The notes beneath the pieces were generated by a model. The model was not told where the DNA came from. It saw only the letters and a list, made by a program, of their open reading frames with translations, and did not search any database. Positions 1 through 6,106 of a stretch of 6,106 nucleotides of DNA are shown piece after piece. Source of the stretch: an uncultured Lachnospira sp. (lineage in GTDB: Bacteria; Bacillota; Clostridia; Lachnospirales; Lachnospiraceae); the NCBI GenBank assembly GCA_947169835.1, contig CAMVRH010000059.1, forward strand, positions 1 through 6,106, read 5' to 3'. Position numbers and translations under genes: made by a program. Every line of letters starts with the position of its first letter. Position 1 is the stretch's first letter.

Positions 1-76
1 AGATTATACGCTAAAAAGTGGAGTAATAAGAAGAGCAAAAAGACTAAAAAGTAGTAAAAAAACCAAACAATTCTAA
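1..76 (+). CDS. Probable C-terminal end of an upstream gene, frame unresolved (partial)
   Basis: Two forward frames are open from the window edge into the spacer. One stops at TAG 52-54 and gives a lysine-rich tail ending KKWSNKKSKKTKK. The other stops at TAA 74-76 and gives a basic tail ending RLKSSKKTKQF. The third frame stops at once. A strong intrinsic terminator follows at 93-121, which is what is expected just after the last gene of a transcription unit. I therefore infer that a + strand gene ends here. The second frame uses the AGA, CTA, GTA and GCA codons common elsewhere in the window; the first has AAA/AAG runs that any A-rich DNA would give. The visible residues are too few and too low in complexity to name a product, and the stretch could also be non-coding. 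Confidence 0.3.
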   Translation, partial: DYTLKSGVIRRAKRLKSSKKTKQF

Positions 77-92
77 ATATACAAAAATTATT

Positions 93-121
93 AAAAAAAG
101 CCGAAAAAATCGGCTTTTTTT
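93..121 (+). terminator. Intrinsic (Rho-independent) terminator, possibly bidirectional
   Basis: A perfect 12-bp inverted repeat, AAAAAAAGCCGA (93-104) and TCGGCTTTTTTT (110-121), encloses an A5 loop. The GC core is GCCG/CGGC and the 3' arm is itself a run of seven T. It lies downstream of the putative upstream gene end and upstream of the purL promoter candidate, so it separates the two units. The A-run on the 5' side becomes a T-run on the other strand, so it could also stop transcription coming from the right. Confidence 0.9.
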
Positions 122-154
122 GTGCTTTTTTGTATCGCAAAATGGGTCAAAATA

Positions 155-163
155 TGGTATGAT
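155..163 (+). promoter_or_regulatory. Candidate extended -10 promoter for purL
   Basis: The sequence TGGTATGAT fits the extended -10 pattern TGN-TATAAT, with one mismatch in the hexamer (TATGAT at 158-163). It would start transcription near 170, about 70 nt before the purL start codon. There is no good -35 box at 16-18 nt spacing: the best TTG-type hexamer, TTGTAT at 130-135, is 22 nt away, which is too far. The call therefore rests on the extended -10 and on its position between a terminator and the gene. Confidence 0.5.
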
Positions 164-174
164 ATAGGGGATTG

Positions 175-218
175 TGGGGTCGTATGTTTTGGCGAGGAAA
201 AATATACGAAAAGCCCTA
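175..218 (+). promoter_or_regulatory. 5' leader hairpin of purL mRNA (possible regulatory or stabilising element, or operator)
   Basis: An 11-bp stem pairs TCGTATGTTTT (180-190) with AAAATATACGA (199-209), with one G-U pair and the 8-nt loop GGCGAGGA. The outer segment TGGGG (175-179) can pair with CCCTA (214-218), again with one G-U pair, leaving a 4-nt bulge (210-213). No T-run follows, so it is not a terminator. It does not overlap the GGAGG site at 226-230. If transcription starts near 170, the structure sits almost at the mRNA 5' end, where such hairpins can stabilise transcripts. At the DNA level the same arms form a spaced palindrome just downstream of the promoter candidate and could be a repressor site. 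I do not recognise it as a known riboswitch class. Confidence 0.5.
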
Positions 219-223
219 AGAAA

Positions 224-243
224 TTGGAGGAAAAATCGGTTTG
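224..243 (+). promoter_or_regulatory. purL ribosome binding site and TTG start codon
   Basis: GGAGG at 226-230 is separated by 10 nt from the TTG at 241-243. The spacing is slightly long. An in-frame TAA at 217-219 rules out a start further upstream. The first in-frame ATG, at 283, would remove the conserved N-terminal VRRVYVEKK stretch typical of this PurL type and has no good ribosome binding site. TTG at 241 is therefore preferred. Confidence 0.8.
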
Positions 244-3200
244 GTAAGACGAGTTTACGTGGAGAAAAAAGCGCCATTTGCTATGGCTGCTAAGGAACTA
301 ACAGAGGACATTAAAGGATATTTAGGAATAGATGGACTTGAGAAAGTCCGTGTTTTGGTGAGATATGACGTAGAGAATTTGTCGGATGAAACATTCGACC
401 AGGCTCTTACGTCTATTTTTTCGGAACCACCTGTAGATGATGTGTATGAGGAGGAGTTCCCATACGATGAGAGTAAGAGTAAAATCTTCAGCGTGGAATA
501 CTTGCCAGGACAGTTTGATCAGAGAGCTGACTCTGCTGAGCAGTGTGTGAAGTTCTTGAATGAGGACGAGCAGCCTGTTATCAAATCAGCTACTACATAT
601 GTTTTGGTGGGAGATGTTTCAGACGCAGAGTTTGAAAAGGTTAAGAGTTACTGTATCAACCCAGTAGATTCTAGAGAGACAGGTCTAGAAAAACCAGAAA
701 CATTAAAACAGAATTTTGAGGAGCCAGAAGACGTTATAGTCTTTGACGGTTTCAAGGACATGGAAGAGGAGCCTTTAAAAGAATTGTATGACTCACTAGG
801 TCTTGCAATGACTTTTAAAGACTTTTTGCATATTCAGAACTACTTTAAGAACGATGAAGACAGAGATCCAACAATGACTGAGATCAGAGTTCTAGACACA
901 TATTGGTCAGATCATTGTCGTCACACAACATTTAACACAGAACTTACTGATGTTAAGTTTGACGAAGGTTTTTATAAAGAGGTTATGGAGAGCACTTATG
1001 AGGATTACCTAAAAGTGCGTGACGAGATCTTCAAAGGAAGAGAAGATAAGTTTGTCTGCTTGATGGATTTAGCTTTGATGGCTATGAGAAAACTTAAAGC
1101 AGAAGGAAAGTTAGATGACCAGGAAGAGTCAGATGAAATAAATGCATGTTCTATCGTAGTACCTGTAGAGGTAGATGGTAAGACTGAAGAGTGGCTTGTA
1201 AACTTTAAAAATGAGACACACAACCACCCAACAGAGATTGAGCCATTTGGTGGTGCCGCAACATGTTTGGGCGGAGCTATCAGAGATCCACTATCAGGTC
1301 GTACATACGTATACCAAGCTATGCGTGTGACTGGTGCAGCGGATCCTACAAAGTCTTTGGCGGAGACTATGCAGGGTAAACTTCCACAGAAGAAGTTAGT
1401 GCAGGGTGCTGCTGATGGATACAGTTCATACGGAAACCAGATTGGTTTGGCTACAGGTTTGGTTAAAGAGATTTACCATCCAGACTACGTTGCTAAGAGA
1501 ATGGAGATTGGTGCAGTTATGGGTGCGGCTCCTCGTCGTGCAGTACAAAGACTTACATCAGATCCAGGAGATATCATCGTGCTACTTGGTGGACAGACTG
1601 GTCGTGATGGTTGTGGTGGAGCTACAGGTTCTTCAAAGATTCACACAGAGGAGTCTATTGAAGAGTGTGGCGCAGAAGTACAAAAAGGTAATCCACCTAC
1701 AGAGCGTAAGCTACAAAGATTGTTTAGAAGAGAAGAAGTTAGCTACTTGATTAAGAAGTGTAACGACTTTGGCGCAGGCGGTGTGTCTGTAGCTATTGGT
1801 GAGTTGGCTGACGGCCTTCACGTTAACTTAGATTTGGTACCAAAGAAGTATGCAGGTTTGGACGGAACTGAGATTGCTATTTCAGAGTCTCAAGAGAGAA
1901 TGGCTGTAGTAGTTGATCCTAAAGATGTGGATCAGTTCCTAGCATACGCAAAAGAGGAAAACTTAGAGGCTACAGTAGTGGCTGAGGTTACTAAAGAGCC
2001 AAGACTTGTTCTTGAGTGGAGAGGAAAAGAGATTGTAAATATCTCAAGAGAATTCCTAGACACAAACGGAGCACACCAGGAAACTTCAGTGGCTGTTGAT
2101 ATGCCAGATGAAAATAAAGACTTCTTTAAGGCAGAGGAAGTATCAGACATTAAGACTAAGTGGTTAGATACTTTGGCTGACCTTAATGAGTGTTCACAAA
2201 AAGGTTTGGTTGAGAAGTTTGACGGATCTATCGGAGCAGGTTCAGTATATATGCCACACGGTGGTAAGTATCAGTTAACAGAGACTCAGAGTATGGTTGC
2301 AAAACTTCCAGTTCAAAAGGGTGATTGCGACACGGTTACAATTATGAGTTACGGTTTCGACCCATACCTATCAAGCTGGAGTCCATACCACGGTGCTATT
2401 TATGCGGTTGTTGATTCTATCGCAAAGGTTGTAGCAGCAGGTGGTGACTTTAGAAAGATTCGTATGACATTCCAGGAATACTTCAGAAGAATGAGCGAAG
2501 ATCCAAAGAGATGGAGTCAGCCATTCGCAGCACTTCTTGGTTCATACGATGCACAGATGGGATTTGAACTTCCATCAATCGGTGGTAAGGACAGTATGTC
2601 TGGAACATTTAACGATATTGATGTTCCACCAACACTTGTTTCCTTTGCCGTGGACGTAGCAAAAGAAAAAGATATTATTACTCCAGAATTTAAAAAGTCT
2701 GGAGACAAAGTAGTTAGATTCAAAATTGAAAAAGATGAATATGAGAAACCTAACTACGAACAGATAAAGAAAATGTATGACGCAATTCATCAGATGATTC
2801 AAGGCGGTGTGATTGTGGCAGCATACACACTTGATGCCAAGGGTATTATTCCAGCCGTTTCAAAGATGGCGTTTGGTAACAAGATTGGTATCACTATCGA
2901 TGATTCTTGGGACGGCAAAGACTTATTTGCCCCAGGCTTCGGTGATATTGTGGCAGAGATTGCTGATGGCAAAGATGTGACAATAGACCACGACGTAGTT
3001 GGTATGACTAACGATACAAAGACTTTGGAAAAGGGCGATGTAGTAATCACACTAGATGAGGCTATTAAGACTTGGGAGAAACCTCTAGAGGCAGTATTCC
3101 CAACAAGAAGTCACGACGACACATCAGACCTTGATACACCAGTGTACGATAAAGGTTCTATCTATGTTTGCAAAAATAAAGTGGCTAGACCTAAGGTGTT

Positions 3201-3984
3201 TATCCCAGTTATGCCAGGTACTAACTGTGAGTACGATACAGCAAAGGCGTTTGAACAGGCCGGCGCTGATGTAATAACAAAGGTATTTAAAAACCTTACA
3301 CCATCAGATATCAGAGATTCTGTAGATGCTTATGTGGAAGCTCTAAATCAGTCACAGATTCTAATGTTCCCTGGTGGATTTAGTGCAGGTGATGAGCCAG
3401 ATGGTTCGGCTAAGTTCTTTGCGACAGCCTTCAGAAATCCAAAGATTGAGGAAGCAGTAACAAAGCTATTAAACGAGAGAGATGGTTTGGCACTTGGTAT
3501 TTGTAACGGATTCCAGGCATTGATCAAGTTAGGACTAGTTCCAAACGGACAGATTACTGGACAAAACGAACAGGCGCCAACACTTACATACAACACAATC
3601 AACCGTCACGTATCAAAGATGGTTTACACTAAAGTAGTTTCAAACAAATCACCATGGTTGCAAAAAGCAGAGTTAGGCGGAGTTTACACAAACCCTGCAT
3701 CACACGGAGAGGGAAGATTTGTAGCGCCTAAGGAAGTGTTAGATGAACTATTTGCAAACGGACAGGTTGCTACACAGTACGTGAACGAAGCTGGAATTCC
3801 AACTATGGATGAAGAGTGGAACGTAAACGGTTCATATATGGCTATCGAGGGTATCACAAGTCCAGACGGTAGATGCTTCGGTAAGATGGCACATATCGAG
3901 AGAAAAGGAAGAAGCGTAAACAAAAACATCTACGGCGAAGAAGATATGAAAGTCTTCGAGTCAGGTGTCGAGTTCTTCAAATAA
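241..3984 (+). CDS. purL: Phosphoribosylformylglycinamidine (FGAM) synthase, single-chain clade II type
   Basis: This enzyme catalyses step four of de novo purine synthesis in the cytoplasm: FGAR, glutamine and ATP give FGAM, glutamate, ADP and phosphate. All parts expected of the large single-chain form are present in order. There is a PurS-like N-terminal region (about 1-160), then a linker ending in YWSDHCRHTTF (221-231), whose DHCRH histidines probably include the synthase catalytic His. The first AIRS-like half carries the nucleotide-site motif NETHNHPTEIEPFGGAA (324-340) and AISESQERM (546-554). The second half carries SPYHGA and SIGGKDSMSG (779-788). A class I glutaminase (about 985-1247) ends the protein. 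The glutaminase has the nucleophile Cys1088 in GICNGFQ and the His1218/Glu1220 pair in MAHIER, matching the Cys-His-Glu triad known from E. coli PurL. The 1247-residue length fits the Firmicutes/Bacteroides single-chain form, so no separate purS or purQ is needed. The frame is intact. Start choice is TTG 241, see the ribosome binding site entry. Confidence 0.98.
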   Translation: MVRRVYVEKKAPFAMAAKELTEDIKGYLGIDGLEKVRVLVRYDVENLSDETFDQALTSIFSEPPVDDVYEEEFPYDESKSKIFSVEYLPGQFDQRADSAEQCVKFLNEDEQPVIKSATTYVLVGDVSDAEFEKVKSYCINPVDSRETGLEKPETLKQNFEEPEDVIVFDGFKDMEEEPLKELYDSLGLAMTFKDFLHIQNYFKNDEDRDPTMTEIRVLDTYWSDHCRHTTFNTELTDVKFDEGFYKEVMESTYEDYLKVRDEIFKGREDKFVCLMDLALMAMRKLKAEGKLDDQEESDEINACSIVVPVEVDGKTEEWLVNFKNETHNHPTEIEPFGGAATCLGGAIRDPLSGRTYVYQAMRVTGAADPTKSLAETMQGKLPQKKLVQGAADGYSSYGNQIGLATGLVKEIYHPDYVAKRMEIGAVMGAAPRRAVQRLTSDPGDIIVLLGGQTGRDGCGGATGSSKIHTEESIEECGAEVQKGNPPTERKLQRLFRREEVSYLIKKCNDFGAGGVSVAIGELADGLHVNLDLVPKKYAGLDGTEIAISESQERMAVVVDPKDVDQFLAYAKEENLEATVVAEVTKEPRLVLEWRGKEIVNISREFLDTNGAHQETSVAVDMPDENKDFFKAEEVSDIKTKWLDTLADLNECSQKGLVEKFDGSIGAGSVYMPHGGKYQLTETQSMVAKLPVQKGDCDTVTIMSYGFDPYLSSWSPYHGAIYAVVDSIAKVVAAGGDFRKIRMTFQEYFRRMSEDPKRWSQPFAALLGSYDAQMGFELPSIGGKDSMSGTFNDIDVPPTLVSFAVDVAKEKDIITPEFKKSGDKVVRFKIEKDEYEKPNYEQIKKMYDAIHQMIQGGVIVAAYTLDAKGIIPAVSKMAFGNKIGITIDDSWDGKDLFAPGFGDIVAEIADGKDVTIDHDVVGMTNDTKTLEKGDVVITLDEAIKTWEKPLEAVFPTRSHDDTSDLDTPVYDKGSIYVCKNKVARPKVFIPVMPGTNCEYDTAKAFEQAGADVITKVFKNLTPSDIRDSVDAYVEALNQSQILMFPGGFSAGDEPDGSAKFFATAFRNPKIEEAVTKLLNERDGLALGICNGFQALIKLGLVPNGQITGQNEQAPTLTYNTINRHVSKMVYTKVVSNKSPWLQKAELGGVYTNPASHGEGRFVAPKEVLDELFANGQVATQYVNEAGIPTMDEEWNVNGSYMAIEGITSPDGRCFGKMAHIERKGRSVNKNIYGEEDMKVFESGVEFFK

Positions 3985-3994
3985 GGAGTAGAAC

Positions 3995-4615
3995 ATGAAC
4001 TATCTAAAAAGTTTGAAATGGGAAATGGTCGTATTCTCACTTGGATGTATAGCAATGGGAATTCTTATGGCATTCTTCCCACAGGATGTAGAAAAAATCT
4101 TGTCATATTGCTTAAGCATTTTAATGTTTGTTTATGCAATCAGACATGCTATTGAATATTTCAGAAGAAGAGGGTTGGATGGATTCACAGCATACGAGTT
4201 AGTTCTAGCAGTTATCTTCTTAATGTTAGGAATCATTTGTCTAACTCAGATGAACAAACTAATCACATTGCTAGCATACTTTATAGCAGCTATCGTTTTG
4301 GTTAGTGGACTAATGAAACTAGAGAATGCATTTGACTTAAAGAGAATGGGACTAAAATGGATTCCAATGCTAGTTGTTGCATTTATATTCATCTTACTAG
4401 CAGTTGTGTTTATGATTTATCCTCCACAGGAGGGCAAAGACAAAGGACAAACATTAGTAGCAGCAGCTGGAATAGCACTTATCTTTGTCGGTGTCGTTAA
4501 CTTTATAACAACACTAGCTATCTCAGGAAAAATCAAGAGATGGACAAAGACTCAGAGTGGAAGTCCAAAAGTGATAGATGTCGAATACGAAGACGTGGAC
4601 GACGAAAATAAGTAG
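3995..4615 (+). CDS. HdeD/DUF308-like six-helix membrane protein
   Basis: This 206-residue protein is predicted to sit in the cytoplasmic membrane with six helices, near residues 9-28, 35-55, 67-84, 89-109, 122-142 and 153-176. They are paired as three helical hairpins, and phrases such as GILMAFFP and LVSGLMKLENAF recur in the manner of the HdeD/DUF308 family. HdeD was first described in the E. coli acid-resistance island, but the molecular function of family members in Clostridia is unknown. A basic stretch (178-185) follows the last helix, then an acidic soluble tail, VIDVEYEDVDDENK, probably cytoplasmic. ATG 3995 has a strong site AAGGAG (3983-3988) at 6 nt, which overlaps the purL stop codon. 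The 10-nt gap to purL suggests co-transcription and perhaps translational coupling. No catalytic motif is visible. Family assignment rests on topology and recognisable sequence style rather than a profile match. Confidence 0.8.
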   Translation: MNYLKSLKWEMVVFSLGCIAMGILMAFFPQDVEKILSYCLSILMFVYAIRHAIEYFRRRGLDGFTAYELVLAVIFLMLGIICLTQMNKLITLLAYFIAAIVLVSGLMKLENAFDLKRMGLKWIPMLVVAFIFILLAVVFMIYPPQEGKDKGQTLVAAAGIALIFVGVVNFITTLAISGKIKRWTKTQSGSPKVIDVEYEDVDDENK

Positions 4616-4637
4616 GTTTACATAAAAAGGTGTAATT

Positions 4638-6106
4638 ATGGGAATTGTAATGATGATAGTTGGAATAGCATTAGCGTTTGGCATAATGTTTTTCCTAAAC
4701 AAAACTGAAAAGATAAAGAAAGATATTGCAACACTATTTATTGCATCATTTTTAGTGGCGCTTGTTTTAGAGATTTTCACTTTTAATTACACTACATATG
4801 AGAATATTGGACAATCGCTTAAGAAAAGCGAAAGTGTAATAACATATGATCAAGCGGGCGTAAAAAGTTCGAACGATGATTACTTTGTTACCAAAGAAGA
4901 TGGCTTAGAAAAACCAACGTTTACTGTAGAAATAAAAAATATTAATTCTAAAGTAAACAATGTCTTTGTAGAAGTTCCAAAAGATATAGAAAGTGCAAAG
5001 GTATCTGTTAATTATAAGGATGAAGTGATTACTGAATACTTGCCTATAAATGATTCGGATATAAATGTGGTATCTGGAACAAAGAGCACACAGTATATTA
5101 GACTTCATTTGGCAGGAAAGACTACTGCTTTGAAACTTAAAATAGTATCAAATGATCTAGTAATAACATCTGGAATGATTAAAACTGGAGTAAATCAGGA
5201 TATTCCATTTAGATTTAAAGCATGGAGAATGATCGTGGTTTGTCTAGTGTTCTTTGCACTAGCAATGATTTACAGATATAGAAATCTAAACTACGCAGGT
5301 CAGAAGTCTAAGAAAGTTAGAAAAATAGCAATCGTAAGTTTGCTAGTTGTTCAAATATTGTTCCTATACTTTTTGGCGTATGCACAAATGAAACCGAAAG
5401 ACGGATTTTTATTTGAAGATACTAAGACAAATACAGTTAGCAATTATGATCAGTATCAAAAACTAGCCATTGCCTTTACAAAGGGTCAGACACATTTAGA
5501 TGGTGTGGATGAATTCACAGAAAATGGCGATAAAAGACAACTAGATGTTTTGAAGGGATTGAAAGATCCATATAAGCCATTCATCAGAGATAAAGTGATG
5601 AAAGATAAAGGATCATCGTATGAGTGGGACTATGCATATAACGATGGACATTACTATACATATTATGGACCAGTTCCAGTGATATTCACATTCCTTCCTG
5701 TTTATGCTTTAACAGGAATAATGCCAACTACTAGATTAATCACATTTATCTTTGCAGTAATTATTTCACTTTTGGTTTGCTTGCTAGTTCACAATATCGC
5801 AAAGAGAAGAAAACTAAATATGTGGACTGTTATTGGGGTAATGGCTGCATCACTTAGCACTATATTTTTAACATCGGTATTTTACGGCGCTCAGATTTAC
5901 GAACTATCTCCACTAGGAGGTCTCATTTGTATATTGGCTGGAATAAACCTTGTGTACGAGGGAGTGCATAGAGAAAACAAGAACACATTGTTCTTAAGCT
6001 TAGGTGCATTGGCGTTTGCCTTGGCAGTGGGATGTAAAGCAAGTTTCTTGCTAGCATCTATTGTGGTATTACCACTAATCCTTAACTACTTGGCAAGCAA
6101 AGGAAA
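4638..6106 (+). CDS. Large polytopic membrane protein, GT-C glycosyltransferase-like topology (3' truncated by window end)
   Basis: The frame is open for 489 codons and runs off the window end, so the C-terminus is missing. ATG 4638 has the site AAAGGTG (4626-4632) at 5 nt and follows the HdeD-like gene by 22 nt, with no terminator between. Two helices (about 2-20 and 31-49) are followed by a soluble, beta-strand-rich segment (about 50-192), probably extracytoplasmic. Helices follow at about 196-212 and 230-248. A second soluble loop (about 249-344) ends in the aromatic motif DGHYYTYYGPVPV (336-348). It leads into at least five more helices, near 346-362, 367-388, 396-417, 423-440 and 451-485. 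A conserved-looking Tyr/Gly/Pro-rich segment entering a helix, plus long outer loops and many helices, recalls GT-C-fold membrane glycosyltransferases that use lipid-linked sugars. I do not see a decisive catalytic Asp/Glu motif in the first outer loop, so enzyme activity is a guess. An uncharacterised membrane protein of another type is equally possible. Codons are more A/T-ending (AAT, TAT, GAT) than in purL, consistent with lower expression. Confidence 0.85.
   Translation, partial: MGIVMMIVGIALAFGIMFFLNKTEKIKKDIATLFIASFLVALVLEIFTFNYTTYENIGQSLKKSESVITYDQAGVKSSNDDYFVTKEDGLEKPTFTVEIKNINSKVNNVFVEVPKDIESAKVSVNYKDEVITEYLPINDSDINVVSGTKSTQYIRLHLAGKTTALKLKIVSNDLVITSGMIKTGVNQDIPFRFKAWRMIVVCLVFFALAMIYRYRNLNYAGQKSKKVRKIAIVSLLVVQILFLYFLAYAQMKPKDGFLFEDTKTNTVSNYDQYQKLAIAFTKGQTHLDGVDEFTENGDKRQLDVLKGLKDPYKPFIRDKVMKDKGSSYEWDYAYNDGHYYTYYGPVPVIFTFLPVYALTGIMPTTRLITFIFAVIISLLVCLLVHNIAKRRKLNMWTVIGVMAASLSTIFLTSVFYGAQIYELSPLGGLICILAGINLVYEGVHRENKNTLFLSLGALAFALAVGCKASFLLASIVVLPLILNYLASKG

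Noticed and set aside
130..135. TTGTAT as a -35 box for purL.
   Set aside because: It is 22 nt from the TATGAT hexamer, outside the workable 16-18 nt range, and it overlaps the T-rich tail after the terminator.
176..196. Resemblance of the purL leader (GGGTCGT followed by TGGCGA) to the 5' half of the ZTP (pfl) riboswitch.
   Set aside because: As I recall the class, the 3' half needs a conserved CCGCCTGGGC-like segment that pairs back to the GGCG, plus a GGGAGC-type segment closing the first domain. Neither is visible before the start codon, and the leader folds more simply as one long hairpin. A covariance-model search with the Rfam pfl/ZTP model would settle it: a significant hit would revive the idea.
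180..214. Firmicutes PurR boxes in the leader, based on the CGAA in ATATACGAAAAG and its partial inverted copy.
   Set aside because: By hand, the better arm matches only about 9 of 13 positions of the B. subtilis PurBox consensus and lacks the flanking C residues around CGAA. The other arm lacks the CGAA core. In AT-rich DNA this is not convincing.
44..277. A 77-codon minus-strand ORF rich in Phe and Leu.
   Set aside because: It runs through the terminator, the promoter candidate, the leader hairpin and the purL start. Its composition is what A-rich DNA gives when read on the other strand, and no ribosome binding site supports it.
1406..1750. A 114-codon + strand ORF inside purL.
   Set aside because: It is a frame-shifted reading of the conserved PurL synthase domain, whose own frame carries recognisable motifs throughout.
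2799..3050. Minus-strand ORFs within purL and downstream (for example 2799-3050, 3348-3602, 3684-3929, 4523-4780 and 4905-5108).
   Set aside because: All lie opposite convincing coding frames, lack ribosome binding sites and show no recognisable motifs.

Overview
The window looks like a chromosomal segment from a low-GC Gram-positive anaerobe (Bacillota, class Clostridia, most likely Lachnospiraceae or a close relative). This rests on three things: the single-chain, clade II-type PurL with fused glutaminase; A/T-ending codon preferences (AGA, CTA, CCA, ACA, GGA) with AGGAG-type ribosome binding sites; and the style of the HdeD-like protein with its acidic tail. The assignment is an inference from sequence features, not a database match.

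Layout: bases 1-76 hold the probable tail of an upstream gene on the + strand, whose frame cannot be fixed. A strong intrinsic terminator (93-121) isolates it from what follows. A candidate extended -10 promoter (155-163) and a 5' leader with a well-formed hairpin (175-218) precede purL. The leader ends in a GGAGG ribosome binding site and a TTG start codon at 241. purL (241-3984) encodes a complete 1247-residue FGAM synthase with its ATP-grasp-unrelated AIRS-like synthase halves and its glutaminase, and the key residues are intact.

purL is followed after 10 nt by a small six-helix HdeD/DUF308-like membrane protein (3995-4615). After another 22 nt comes a large polytopic membrane protein (4638 to beyond the window end) with a long extracytoplasmic domain and a topology resembling GT-C-type membrane glycosyltransferases. 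No terminator or clear promoter is visible between the three genes, so they are probably co-transcribed at least in part, although the purine gene and the two membrane genes have no obvious shared biochemistry.

The window is mostly ordinary. The points worth a second look are the purL leader hairpin and the uncharacterised large membrane protein. No RNA genes, mobile elements, CRISPR arrays or long repeats were seen, and no novel system can be supported from this window alone.
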